A DNA stretch of 54,129 nt from Lichenicoccus sp964242335 (GCA_964242335.1 CAXTAY010000026.1:1-54129); one strand, 5' to 3'. Shown: positions 39,251 through 49,040, numbered from the stretch's first letter. Notes: a model not told the origin generated them from the sequence alone. Made by a program: numbers and translations.

Positions 39251-40768
39251 TCAGCCCAATGCCGCGAGCGCCATGATCCGCTCCTGGCTGAAGCCGTCGC
39301 GATCGAGCTCGCCCGCCAGCCTGCCGCCGCGCATCACCAGGATGCGGTCGCACAGCCCGAGCAGCTCCAGCATGTCGGACGACACCACCAGCACGGCACC
39401 ACCCTGTGCGGCCAGCTCGCCGATCAGCCGGTAGACCTCGACCTTGGCGCCGACATCGATGCCGCGCGTCGGCTCGTCGAGCAGGAACACGCGCGGTGTC
39501 GTGGTCAGCGCGCGCGCCAGCACCACCTTCTGCTGGTTGCCGCCGGACAGGCTGCCGACCGGCTGCTCGATGCCGGGAGTGCGGATGCGCAGCTCGTCGA
39601 CGGCGCGGCGCGCCAGCGCGTCGGTGCGCCCCGAGGCGGTGAACAGGCGCAGCCAGGCGAGCCGGTCCAGCGTGGACAGCGCCACGTTGCTGCGCACCGA
39701 GAACGGCAGCACCAGGCCCTCGCCCTTGCGGTCCTCGGGGACGAAGGCGATCCCCGCCGCGATCGCCTCGCGCGGCGAGCGGATGCGCACGGCCGCGCCG
39801 TCGATGCGGATCGTGCCGGCCGCACCCGGCAGCGCGCCGTAGATCGCCTTGAGCACCTCGGTGCGGCCCGCGCCCATCAGCCCGCCGAGCCCGACCACCT
39901 CGCCCGCCCGCACCGCCAGCGAGACCCCGGCGAAGCTGGCCGAGGAGGACGAGGCAGGCGGCCCCGAGGACAGATCCTCCACCTGCAGCAGGGTGGCGCC
40001 GATCGCGGCCTCGCGCGGCGGGAACAGGGCGTTGATCGGCCGGTTGACCATCGCCTGGATCAGGCCGGCCTCGTCCCACTGCGCGACCGGGCGCGTCTCC
40101 ACCGTGCGTCCGTCGCGCATCACCGTGACCCGGTCGCAGATCTCGAAGATCTCCTCGAGATGATGGCTGATGAAGACGATGCCGATGCCGGCCTGCCTGA
40201 GTGCCGCCACCGTGCCGTAGAGGATGCGCTGCTCGGCGATGGTCAGGGTGGCGGTGGGCTCGTCCATCACGATCACCCGCGCCTCGCGCGACAGCGCCCG
40301 GGCGATCTCGACCAGCTGCTGCTGGGCGATGCCGAGATGCCGCACGCCGGTCTGCGGCGGCAGGCTCAGCCCGACCCGGGCCAGCAGCGCCCGGCTGCGC
40401 TGGTGCAGCAGGCTGCGGCGCACCAGCCCCAGCGGGTTGCGCGGCAGGTGGCCGAGGAAGATGTTCTCCGCCACCGTCTGGTCCGGCACCAGGCTGAGCT
40501 CCTGGTGGATCACCACGATCCCGGCATCGAGCGCATCGCGCGGGCGTCGCGGCGTGAACTCGGTGCCGTCCAGCCGGACGCTGCCGGAGTCGGCGCGGAA
40601 GGCGCCGGCGAGCACCTTCATCAGCGTCGACTTGCCGGCGCCGTTCTCGCCGACGATGCCGAGCACCTCGCCGCGCTGCAGCGTCAGGTCGACGTCGGCC
40701 AGCGCCCGCACGCCGGGGAACGACTTGCAGATGCCGCGCATCTCCAGCAGCGGCGGCGAGGCTTCCAT
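39251..40768 (-). CDS. CUT2 ABC transporter ATP-binding protein, two domains (RbsA type)
   Basis: A 505-residue protein with two ATPase halves. The first carries Walker A GENGAGKST and VIVMDEPTATLTI; the second carries the RbsA-like degenerate nucleotide site with LSGGNQQKVVLARAL and VFLLDEPTRGIDV. Length and layout are normal for RbsA. It powers the binding protein and permease of this operon. Confidence 0.95.
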   Translation of the reverse strand: MEASPPLLEMRGICKSFPGVRALADVDLTLQRGEVLGIVGENGAGKSTLMKVLAGAFRADSGSVRLDGTEFTPRRPRDALDAGIVVIHQELSLVPDQTVAENIFLGHLPRNPLGLVRRSLLHQRSRALLARVGLSLPPQTGVRHLGIAQQQLVEIARALSREARVIVMDEPTATLTIAEQRILYGTVAALRQAGIGIVFISHHLEEIFEICDRVTVMRDGRTVETRPVAQWDEAGLIQAMVNRPINALFPPREAAIGATLLQVEDLSSGPPASSSSASFAGVSLAVRAGEVVGLGGLMGAGRTEVLKAIYGALPGAAGTIRIDGAAVRIRSPREAIAAGIAFVPEDRKGEGLVLPFSVRSNVALSTLDRLAWLRLFTASGRTDALARRAVDELRIRTPGIEQPVGSLSGGNQQKVVLARALTTTPRVFLLDEPTRGIDVGAKVEVYRLIGELAAQGGAVLVVSSDMLELLGLCDRILVMRGGRLAGELDRDGFSQERIMALAALG

Positions 40769-40801
40769 GCGGGGCGCCGGGCCTCGACTGCCGAGCCTCG
40801 A

Positions 40802-41824
40802 CTACTGGCCCTTGGTGACCTCGTCGCCCCACAGCCCGTAGGATTTGACCTCGGCGCTGTCGAGGTTGGCGCGGGTCAGCAGCACGTGCGGCCAGAACCG
40901 GTGCGCCGGGATGCCCGACTTGTCGCCGTGCAGGTACTGCTCGATGTAGGTCACCGACTGTGCCGCCATGGTCAGCGGGTTCTGCGACAGCGTGGCGTCC
41001 ATCTGACCCTTGCGGATCGCGTTCAGCCCCTGCTCGGTGCCGTCGATGCCGACGATCACGATGTGCTTGGCGTCGCCGATCGGGGCGAAGCGGTTGGCCT
41101 GCTTGATCGCGCGCATGGCGCCGACGGCGTTGTCGTCGTTGCCGTTGAAGATGGCGTCGAGATCGGAGTGCGCCGCCAGCAGCTGGGTGGTGAGGTTGAA
41201 GCCCTTGTCGGCGTCGAAATCCGCCGCCTGGCGCGCCACCAACTTGAGCCCCGGGTTGCCCTGCGACAGCTTGCCGAATTCAACCGCGAAGCCGCGCTCG
41301 CGGTCGTCGCCGGCGGTGGTGCCGAGCAGCCCCTCGAGGTCGACCACGTTGCCCTTGAGCGTGCCGTAGCGCCGCTTGAGCTGGTCGGCGATGTAGTCCG
41401 CCCCCTCCTTGCCGAGCGCCACGTTGTCGGTCTCCAGGAAGTTCACCTGGCAGCGGCCGCAGGCGGCGCCGCGATCGAGCGTGAATACCGGGATGCCGCG
41501 CTTGTTGGCCTGGCGCACCACCGGGACGATCGCGTCGGCGTTGATCGGGTTGAGGATGAGGGCCGCGACGTGCTGGTTGATCAGGTCGAGCACCTGCGTC
41601 GCCTGCGTGTTGGCGTCGCCGTTGGCGCTGGTGTTGATCAGGGTGAGGTCCGGATGCGCCTTGATGCCGGCCTCGACGCCGCGCGACATCCCCTGGAAGA
41701 ACGGGTTGGCAAGGGTGGAGACGCTGTAGCCGATCACAGAGCCGGCGGCGCGTCCGGGCATCGGCGCCAGGCCGACGCACAGGGATGCGGCCACGGCGAG
41801 GCCGTGCAGCAGGGAGCGTGACAT
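40802..41824 (-). CDS. CUT2 ABC transporter substrate-binding protein (RbsB type)
   Basis: A 340-residue periplasmic binding protein with a signal peptide (MSRSLLHGLAVAASLCVGL, cleaved near GRAAG). The mature part begins IGYSVSTLANPFFQG, as in RbsB, and has AALILNPINADAIVPVV and GNDDNAVGAMRAI. An unusual pair of cysteines sits in AACGRCQVN. A strong ribosome site (GGAGG) precedes the ATG. It is the first gene of the minus-strand run importer-M20-paoABC. Confidence 0.92.
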   Translation of the reverse strand: MSRSLLHGLAVAASLCVGLAPMPGRAAGSVIGYSVSTLANPFFQGMSRGVEAGIKAHPDLTLINTSANGDANTQATQVLDLINQHVAALILNPINADAIVPVVRQANKRGIPVFTLDRGAACGRCQVNFLETDNVALGKEGADYIADQLKRRYGTLKGNVVDLEGLLGTTAGDDRERGFAVEFGKLSQGNPGLKLVARQAADFDADKGFNLTTQLLAAHSDLDAIFNGNDDNAVGAMRAIKQANRFAPIGDAKHIVIVGIDGTEQGLNAIRKGQMDATLSQNPLTMAAQSVTYIEQYLHGDKSGIPAHRFWPHVLLTRANLDSAEVKSYGLWGDEVTKGQ

Positions 41825-41868
41825 CGTTTCCTCCGATTATTCCGGCGAGCGCCGCTTGTTGCCGTCAG

Positions 41869-41896
41869 CCTATGGAGTGGCGCGTCGTCAAGTCAA
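41869..41896 (-). promoter_or_regulatory. Candidate sigma-70 promoter of the CUT2/M20/paoABC operon
   Basis: On the minus strand TTGACT is followed after 16 bases by CATAGG (3 of 6 to TATAAT). It lies 45-72 bases upstream of the binding-protein ATG at 41824. The -35 is good, the -10 poor. Confidence 0.4.
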
Positions 41897-41936
41897 TGTC
41901 CCGAGGTGCGACGCGCGGGTTGCGAAAGCCGGGCGG

Positions 41937-43001
41937 TCAATCGCCCGGCCCGCGCAGCGTGCGGCGGAGACGCCCCAGCATCTCCTTGCCGGCGCGCAGC
42001 GGCCGGCTGACGCGCCACGAGGTCGAGACCCGCACCGCCGCGAGCTCGCGCCGCAGCGCCTCGAGCTGCGCGTCGAGCTGCGCGTTGCGCAGCGAGAGCT
42101 GCGCGCTGTCGGACAGTCTCGACGCCGGCTGCAGCACGTAGATCGCGGCGCGTCCGCACTCGGCGAACGGCCGGAACGTGGCCGTCCAGCCGGTCGCGTC
42201 GGCGATCTTCATCAGGTAGTCGTGGGTGAAGCCGAGCTCCATCCAGCCGAAGCGACGGATGCAGAACACCGACAGCGCGTCCAGGCGCGGGCCCCACGGG
42301 TAGGGGATGCCGGCGGACGGGGCGGCCACCACCGGCTCGCCGCACAGCACCACGCGCCCGCCCGGACGCAGCCGGTCATGCAGGCCGATCAGCAGCGCGT
42401 CGAAGTCGAAGGCGTGGTGGAACGACTCGTAGAACAGGATGCAGTCGAACTTCTCGGTGCCGAAGCCGCTGCCGAACTCGGCGCGCTCGGTCTCCACCGG
42501 CAGCTGCAGATGCGCGGCCTGCGCGCGTATGCTCTCCAGCGCCACGCTGTCGATATCCACGCCGCAGGCGCGGTAGCCCATGCGCGCGAGCATCAGCAGC
42601 AGCTGCCCGCTGCCCGGCCCGTACTCCAGCAGCGCGCCGCCGCGGGGCAGGTTCAGGTGGGCGAAGATGTGGCCCCAGGCGAGGAGGTGCTCGGAGACCA
42701 TCCCGGCATCGCCGAACGACCAGGGGATCAGGCCGGTCCAGAGGTTGTCGGGCAGCCGGGCAGCCGGCGCCTCGTCGCGGGTGGCGACGTAGCCCTGCTC
42801 GGCACGCCCGCGCAGCGACAGGTAGAGCTCCATCGCCGCCGGCCTGTATTCCGCCGAGAACGGGTCCAGCCGGGCCAGCCCGCGTGCCTGCGGGAAGTCC
42901 AGGATCATGTCGGACATGCGCCGGTACTGGCCGGCATCGGGCAGCCCGTCGCCGATCTGATCGAGCAGATCGGCGAATTCCGCGGTCGGATCCGACACCA
43001 T
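41937..43001 (-). CDS. SAM-dependent methyltransferase with C-terminal coiled coil
   Basis: A 354-residue class I methyltransferase. The SAM-binding motif LLEYGPGSGQLLLMLA is followed by an acidic CGVDIDSV. The C-terminal part contains a heptad-rich stretch (LRNAQLDAQLEALRRELAAV) and an ending of the type STSWRVSRPLRAGKEMLG, which is seen at the C-termini of surface-polysaccharide glycosyl- and methyltransferases. That suggests O-antigen or capsule modification, but no polysaccharide genes are adjacent. The start ATG at 43001 is the only obvious one. Confidence 0.8.
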   Translation of the reverse strand: MVSDPTAEFADLLDQIGDGLPDAGQYRRMSDMILDFPQARGLARLDPFSAEYRPAAMELYLSLRGRAEQGYVATRDEAPAARLPDNLWTGLIPWSFGDAGMVSEHLLAWGHIFAHLNLPRGGALLEYGPGSGQLLLMLARMGYRACGVDIDSVALESIRAQAAHLQLPVETERAEFGSGFGTEKFDCILFYESFHHAFDFDALLIGLHDRLRPGGRVVLCGEPVVAAPSAGIPYPWGPRLDALSVFCIRRFGWMELGFTHDYLMKIADATGWTATFRPFAECGRAAIYVLQPASRLSDSAQLSLRNAQLDAQLEALRRELAAVRVSTSWRVSRPLRAGKEMLGRLRRTLRGPGD

Positions 43002-43079
43002 CGATGGGATGCTCCGCGCTGGGTGGCCTGGACACCGCCCTAGCTAACCCACATCCCCGGCAGCCGGTAGCCCGGCGGC

Positions 43080-44117
<1,038 letters not shown>

Positions 44118-44203
44118 GACGATGGTCCCGAATTGGTCGCGAGCAGCTTAGCGCGGATGGCGCGTTCCGGAAAATCCCGGCGTCTCGCGCAGCCGGATTG
44201 TGC

Positions 44204-44223
44204 ATCGCGACATGATCGCGACA
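44204..44223. promoter_or_regulatory. Candidate TetR operator (repeated TCGCGA dyad)
   Basis: ATCGCGACA occurs at 44204-44212 and 44215-44223, an 11-base period. Because TCGCGA is itself palindromic, the pair is also a dyad (TCGCGA-N5-TCGCGA). Another TCGCGA lies at 44137-44142. All fall between the aldo/keto reductase and TetR starts. Confidence 0.45.
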
Positions 44224-44269
44224 CAAAAGGACTCACCGAACTGTGCGAGCCAGGCCGTCTTCCAGCTAA

Positions 44270-44297
44270 TTGACGCCCGCCGACCTGGTCGTAGACT
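44270..44297 (+). promoter_or_regulatory. Candidate sigma-70 promoter of the TetR-family gene
   Basis: TTGACG and TAGACT are separated by 16 bases (5 of 6 and 4 of 6 matches). The predicted start is about 28 bases before the ATG at 44332. Confidence 0.5.
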
Positions 44298-44331
44298 GCG
44301 TCCGCACAGCCGGTTTCTTGTGGCGCAGGTC

Positions 44332-44967
44332 ATGAATATTCAGAGCCGCTCGCATCGTTACCGGTCTTCGCGGCAGATCATCCTCGCCACGTCCCGCGAG
44401 ATCTTCCTGCAGCACGGCTACAGCGACGGCAGCATGGATACCATCGCGCAGCGCTCCGGGATGTCCAAGACCACCCTGTACGCGCACTTCGAGAGCAAGG
44501 AGGCGCTGTTCAACCAGGTCGTGGTCGAGATGGTCGGGGCGCATGGCCACGACGCCGCCACGGCGTTCGAGGTTCCGCCGGAGGCGGATTTCCGCGAGGG
44601 ACTGGTGACCATCGGACTGCGCATCCTCGACCTGATGCTCAATCCGGAGGTGATGGCGCTGACCCGCCTCTGCGTCGTCGAGGGCCGGCGCATGTCCCGA
44701 CGCAGCTGCGAGGCGCTCGGCGAGGCGCGCGCCCGCCTGCTCGTCCTGCTCACCGGCTTCTTCCGCGAACGGGCGGGCGCCGGACGATCGGGCGACGAGC
44801 TGCGCCAGGCCGCTGACCTGTTCATCGTGCTGACCCTGCGTGACTTCCAGCTCGAGGCGATGCTGCCGTGGTCGGCGGCGGTCACCCCCGAGGCGTATCG
44901 CGACCATGTCGAGCGGGTCGCCGAGCTGATGCTCCGCCTCTACGGCACGCCGGCCGGAACCGCGTAG
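44332..44967 (+). CDS. TetR/AcrR-family transcriptional regulator
   Basis: A 211-residue repressor-type regulator. The N-terminal HTH is clear: IILATSREIFLQHGYSDG, then TIAQRSGMSKTTLYAHFESKE. The ligand-binding domain fills the remainder, with MALTRLCVVEGRRMSRRSCE. The ATG at 44332 sits next to an AGG ribosome site. It is divergent from the aldo/keto reductase gene. Its 3' end overlaps the 3' end of the convergent 157-residue gene by 28 bases. Confidence 0.9.
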   Translation: MNIQSRSHRYRSSRQIILATSREIFLQHGYSDGSMDTIAQRSGMSKTTLYAHFESKEALFNQVVVEMVGAHGHDAATAFEVPPEADFREGLVTIGLRILDLMLNPEVMALTRLCVVEGRRMSRRSCEALGEARARLLVLLTGFFRERAGAGRSGDELRQAADLFIVLTLRDFQLEAMLPWSAAVTPEAYRDHVERVAELMLRLYGTPAGTA

Positions 44968-45413
44968 CCGGACCGGGCCGCCGACCACCGGTCGTGCTGC
45001 CAGCCGCCCTCGATCGAGACGGTGGTGCCATCGGCGAGCTGCTTCCGCACGCCGAGTGCGGCACCCTGCGTGACCAGGCCGAGCCTGCCGCCGCCGGCGC
45101 TGCCGCAGCAGGAGAGGTCCGGCCCGTGCCCGGCCTGCAGCGCCACGAAGCCGCTGAGGCCGGTGCCGCCGATCAGGCCGCTCTGCAGCTCGATCGCGGC
45201 GGTGCGCAGGTTGCGCGAGCCCACCGACAGGCTGGCGACGCCGCCGGGCCGGGCGGCGTCGGCACCGAAGCCGTACTGCCCCGGCTCGGCGAGCGGTCCG
45301 AGATCCTGCAGCCGCTCCTGGGCCTGAGCTGGGGCCTGGGCTCGGGCCGTTCCGGCGAGCGCCGCCGCGGACAGCGAAAGGCAGGCAGCGACGGTCCGCA
45401 ACCGCCGGATCAT
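44940..45413 (-). CDS. Hypothetical exported protein
   Basis: A 157-residue protein that I do not recognise. It has an N-terminal signal peptide (MIRRLRTVAACLSLSAAAL, cleaved near GTARAQ), a Gln/Ala-rich stretch, and a body of alternating hydrophobic and polar residues (TVSIEGGWQHDRW) that could be beta-strands. A CC pair is in DLSCCGSAGG. It overlaps the pyruvate kinase stop by four bases (ATGA), which supports translation in that operon. The other end overlaps the convergent TetR gene. Confidence 0.6.
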   Translation of the reverse strand: MIRRLRTVAACLSLSAAALAGTARAQAPAQAQERLQDLGPLAEPGQYGFGADAARPGGVASLSVGSRNLRTAAIELQSGLIGGTGLSGFVALQAGHGPDLSCCGSAGGGRLGLVTQGAALGVRKQLADGTTVSIEGGWQHDRWSAARSGYAVPAGVP

Positions 45414-46885
45414 GTCACCCGGATGATGCGCAGGTTGTTGGTGCTGCCGGCCTTGCCGAACGGCAGCCCGGCCACGACCACGACGGCCTCGCCGGCCACC
45501 GCCAGCCCGTCGTCGCGCGCCGCGTTGGCCGCGGCGTTGACGACGTCCTCCAGGGTCACGCTGTCGGAGCCCTGGTCCGCCACCCGGGCACTGACGCCCC
45601 AGACCAGCGACAGCCGGCGCGCCGTCGACACCGTGCCGGCGAGGCCGAGGATCGGACAGTCCGGCCGCTCGCGGGCGATGCGCAGCGCGCTCGGCCCGGA
45701 AAGGGTGTAGGCGACGATGGCGCGCGCCTCGACGGTCTGTGCGACCTGCTGCGCCGCCGCGGCGATCGCGTCCGCCGCGTAGTGCTCGGGCGCCGGCCGG
45801 GAGGCCTGCATCAGCGCCTGCCAGCCGGCGTCGCGCTCGACCCGGCGGACGATGCGCGCCATGATCTCGACCGCCTCCTCCGGGTACTGCCCGGCCGCGG
45901 TCTCCGCCGACAGCATCACCGCGTCGGCGCCGTCGAACACCGCGGTCGCCACGTCGGACGCCTCGGCACGGGTCGGCGCCGGTGCCGAGATCATGCTCTC
46001 CAGCATCTGCGTCGCCACCACCACCGGCTTGCCGAGCAGGCGGGCCTCGCGCACGATCCGCTTCTGCGCCAGCGGCACCTCCTCGGGCGGCAGCTCGACG
46101 CCGAGATCGCCGCGCGCGACCATGACGCAGTCCGACAGCTCCAGGATCTCGTCGAGGTTGTCGAGCGCCTGCGGCTTCTCGATCTTGGTCATGATCCAGG
46201 CGCGGCCCGCGACGATCTCGCGCGCCTCGCGCACGTCCTCGGCGCGCTGCACGAAGGAGAGCCCGACATAGTCGACCCCGTGGGCGAGGGCGAAATCGAG
46301 ATCCACCCGGTCCTTCGCCGTCAGCGCCGGGATCGGCAGCATGACGTCGGGCACGTTCACGCCCTTGCGGTCGGAGAGGATGCCGCCCGCGAGCACCTCG
46401 GTATGCAGGTAGTCCGACCCCTTCTCCAGCACCCGCAGACGCAGCTTGCCGTCATCGAGCAGCAGCATCGAGCCCACCGCGGCGGCCTCGATGATCTCGG
46501 GGTGCGGCAGCCGGACCCGGTCGGCGGTGCCCAGCGCCTCGTCTAGATCGAGACGGAACCGCGCGCCGTGCGCCAGCGCCGCCCGGCCGGCCTCGAACTT
46601 GCCGACGCGCAGCTTGGGTCCCTGCACGTCGGCCAGGATGCCGATCGGCCGGCCGCTGCTGGCCTCCAGCGCCCGCAGCATGGCGATGCGCTCGGCATGG
46701 TCCTCGTGCGCGCCGTGCGAGAAATTCAGCCGGAACACGTCGACCCCGGCCTCGAACAGGCGCGTGATCATCGCCAGCGTTGAACTCGCCGGCCCGAGCG
46801 TCGAGACGATCTTGGTGCGGCGTGCGGGAGCGCCGCCGGCCCTGAGGCTGGTCTGCGGGCTCATGTGTGGTGCGGGCGCTTGCAT
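45410..46885 (-). CDS. pyk: Pyruvate kinase
   Basis: A 491-residue enzyme converting phosphoenolpyruvate and ADP to pyruvate and ATP in glycolysis. The family signatures are all present: RTKIVSTLGPASST, FRLNFSHG, the active-site segment WIMTKIEKPQALDNLDEI, MVARGDLGVELPPEEVP, and DAVMLSAETAAGQYP. Length is normal. The ATG at 46885 has AAGGG 9 bases upstream and is preferred over an ATG at 46864. It is followed by the hypothetical exported protein with a four-base overlap and preceded by an SH3-domain gene. Confidence 0.97.
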   Translation of the reverse strand: MQAPAPHMSPQTSLRAGGAPARRTKIVSTLGPASSTLAMITRLFEAGVDVFRLNFSHGAHEDHAERIAMLRALEASSGRPIGILADVQGPKLRVGKFEAGRAALAHGARFRLDLDEALGTADRVRLPHPEIIEAAAVGSMLLLDDGKLRLRVLEKGSDYLHTEVLAGGILSDRKGVNVPDVMLPIPALTAKDRVDLDFALAHGVDYVGLSFVQRAEDVREAREIVAGRAWIMTKIEKPQALDNLDEILELSDCVMVARGDLGVELPPEEVPLAQKRIVREARLLGKPVVVATQMLESMISAPAPTRAEASDVATAVFDGADAVMLSAETAAGQYPEEAVEIMARIVRRVERDAGWQALMQASRPAPEHYAADAIAAAAQQVAQTVEARAIVAYTLSGPSALRIARERPDCPILGLAGTVSTARRLSLVWGVSARVADQGSDSVTLEDVVNAAANAARDDGLAVAGEAVVVVAGLPFGKAGSTNNLRIIRVT

Positions 46886-46918
46886 GGTCGAAGCCCTTCG
46901 GCAGTTCGTGGATGATGT

Positions 46919-47692
46919 TCAAGGAGCCGTGATGACTTCGTCGGGCAACAGACCGAAGATCGCCGAACGTCGTAACCAGCCGCTGTAGTTGTGGGTGCTG
47001 ACGCGGCACCAGCCGGAGCCCGCCGGACAGGCGCGCAACCTGCCGAGCACCCCCGGGCGGAGTATGGCGACGACGCCGCCATCGTCGCGCGGGTCATCGC
47101 GCAGCGTGGTGCCGGCACCGTGCGTCGCGTCGAGCGCCTCGCCCGACGCGGTCACCACGAAGCTGCGCGTGCCGACCAGGACGGCGCCGTTCATCCATCC
47201 CTTCACCCCGTCCGCGTCTTCCACCTGGCGCCAGGGACCGAACTCGCGCTCGATCTGCACCGGCAGGTCGCGACGCTTGTAGAGCCATAGGATGGGATAG
47301 CGCGAGCCCGGACCGATCCGCATGTTGACGTCGTCGGCGCGCAGGGCGGCGAAACGCGGCAGCGGCAGCCCGCTGTCGCTGCCCTTGTTGGCGGCGGCGG
47401 GCGGCGGTGGCGGCGCTGCCGGCGCGGGCACGACCGGAGCCGGCACGACCGCCGGCACCGGCGTGGCGGGCGGCGGATGCGACGGGCGATGCGTCCTCGG
47501 GTGCGAGCGGTGATGCGCGTGGTGGGCCGGATGCGCGGATGGCGGATGCGGCGGCGTATCCTGGGCCGATGCAGCGAAGCTCGGGACGAGGGCGGCGAGC
47601 AGGCACGCCCATCGCCGGCGCCGGGGCGGCGACGCCGGACCGCTCGGAGGCGGCTGGCTCTGAGCCGAGCCACGCGAAGGGGGTGAAGCCAT
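46919..47692 (-). CDS. Exported bacterial SH3-domain protein
   Basis: A 257-residue protein. Residues about 22-42 are a hydrophobic signal segment (RRRRWACLLAALVPSFAASAQ). A His/Pro-rich and then Pro/Ala-rich linker fills about 45-115 (HPAHHAHHRSHPRTHRP). Two SH3-like repeats follow, the first with VNMRIGPGSRYPILWLYKRRDLPV and the second near LRDDPRDDGGVVAILRPG; both end in a tryptophan-rich turn (GWMNGAV; GWLRRSAIF). Such domains bind peptidoglycan or partner proteins. The ATG has AGGGA 8 bases upstream. It lies 33 bases before pyk on the same strand. Confidence 0.85.
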   Translation of the reverse strand: MASPPSRGSAQSQPPPSGPASPPRRRRWACLLAALVPSFAASAQDTPPHPPSAHPAHHAHHRSHPRTHRPSHPPPATPVPAVVPAPVVPAPAAPPPPPAAANKGSDSGLPLPRFAALRADDVNMRIGPGSRYPILWLYKRRDLPVQIEREFGPWRQVEDADGVKGWMNGAVLVGTRSFVVTASGEALDATHGAGTTLRDDPRDDGGVVAILRPGVLGRLRACPAGSGWCRVSTHNYSGWLRRSAIFGLLPDEVITAP

Positions 47693-47754
47693 GCCCGCAT
47701 CCCTGCCAAGCCGAAGCGCCGAGGGCAAGAGGGCTCTAGGGGTAGCCGCGCGAT

Positions 47755-48141
47755 CTAGAACGACAGCAGCTGGGCGCCTGCGAGGTCGGCCAGGAAGCTC
47801 GCGATCCCCGCCACCGCCACCGCGTCGAGCAGGGCGGCGTGCGTGATCGCCTCGCCACGCATCGCCGCCTCGCAGGCGAGCAGCCGGACATCGAGCGACA
47901 GCGCCGCCTCGCGCAGCACCTCCAGGCCGGCGACGCCGCGCGCGATCAGCACCGCGTCGTGCGCCGCGCCCTCGAGGCCGCCCCAATCCCGGCACAGCGC
48001 GCGCAGGCCGGCACCGGTCGCGAACAGGGTCACCGGCCGATCCATCGCCGCCGCCGCGGCGGCGAAGGCGAAGGCGGCATGTGCCGCGGCGTGGGTCCCG
48101 CCGAGCAGGACCAGGCCCAGCGGCGGCCGTTCAGCGCGCAT
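47755..48141 (-). CDS. DsrE/DsrF-like family protein
   Basis: A 128-residue protein of the DsrE/DsrF-like fold: LVLLGGTHAAAHAAFAFAAAA, VTLFATGAGLRALC, ARGVAGLEVLREAALSLDVRLLACEAAM. Members take part in sulfur transfer or redox relay, often through a conserved cysteine; C109-type assignments are not certain here. It overlaps the ThiF/MoeB gene by 11 bases, so the two are translationally coupled. Confidence 0.8.
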   Translation of the reverse strand: MRAERPPLGLVLLGGTHAAAHAAFAFAAAAAAMDRPVTLFATGAGLRALCRDWGGLEGAAHDAVLIARGVAGLEVLREAALSLDVRLLACEAAMRGEAITHAALLDAVAVAGIASFLADLAGAQLLSF

Positions 48142-48925
48142 GCGCGGACAGGTCGCGGATGCTGCGGCCGGCGCCGCAGCAGGCGCAGGCCGGATCCGGC
48201 GGCACCCTTATGGTGGTGAAGCGCATGTCGAGCGCGTTCCATAGCAGCAGGCGTCCGGCCAGGCTCTCGCCGATCCCGGCGAGCTCCTTGATCGCCTCGG
48301 TGGCCTGCAGGGTGCCCATCACGCCGGTGACCGCGCCGAGCACGCCGGCCTCGGCGCAGGAGGGAACCTGGCCCGGATCGGGAGCCCGCGGGTAGAGACA
48401 GCGGTAGCAGGGATCGCCGCGGTGCGGCCGGAAGGTCGCGAGCTGGCCCTCGAAGCGCAGCACCGAGGCCGAGATCAGGGTGCGCTCGGCCAGGGCGCAG
48501 GCGTCGTTGACCAGGTAGCGGGTGGCGAAGTTGTCGCTGCCGTCGCAGACCAGGTCGTAGCGCCGCACCAGCGCCATCGCGTTGCCGGCCTCGAGGCGGA
48601 CGGCGTGCGCCCGCACCTCGATCTCCGGGTTGATCGCCAGCATCGCGTCGCGCGCGGAGTCGACCTTGCGGCTGCCGATGCCGGCGGTGGCATGGGCGAT
48701 CTGCCGCTGCAGGTTGGACAGCTCCACCACGTCGTCATCCACCAGCCCGATGGTGCCGACGCCGGCCGCCGCCAGGTAGAGCGCCAACGGCGCGCCGAGG
48801 CCGCCGGCGCCGATCACCAGCACGCTGCCGCGGCGAAGCCTCTCCTGCCCAACGCCACCCATCTCGGCGAGCAGGATGTGCCGCGAGTAGCGGCGGATCT
48901 CGGCCTCGGAAAAATCAAGTTGCAT
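48131..48925 (-). CDS. HesA/MoeB/ThiF-family ubiquitin-like-activating (E1-like) enzyme
   Basis: A 264-residue E1-like protein that adenylates the C-terminus of a sulfur-carrier protein (MoaD or ThiS). The nucleotide-binding GAGGLGAPLALYL is at about residues 38-50, with LSNLQRQIAH and GSDNFATRYLVND after it. A zinc site is formed by CYRCLYP and CACCG, as in MoeB. The DNFAT and AEAGVLGAVTGVMGTLQATEA segments are typical. The ATG at 48925 begins the homology. No MoaD/ThiS gene is adjacent; a DsrE-like gene follows with an 11-base overlap. Confidence 0.9.
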   Translation of the reverse strand: MQLDFSEAEIRRYSRHILLAEMGGVGQERLRRGSVLVIGAGGLGAPLALYLAAAGVGTIGLVDDDVVELSNLQRQIAHATAGIGSRKVDSARDAMLAINPEIEVRAHAVRLEAGNAMALVRRYDLVCDGSDNFATRYLVNDACALAERTLISASVLRFEGQLATFRPHRGDPCYRCLYPRAPDPGQVPSCAEAGVLGAVTGVMGTLQATEAIKELAGIGESLAGRLLLWNALDMRFTTIRVPPDPACACCGAGRSIRDLSAHAR

Positions 48926-49040
48926 GCGATTCCGAGGGTGCGCTCGAACCGGTCGTTCATCTAGTATCAACAGCTCGTGATGTAACCTTGACGCGGCCGG
49001 CCGTTCGGTAATGCTGCCGCCAGCACAGGAGCCGCCCCGC

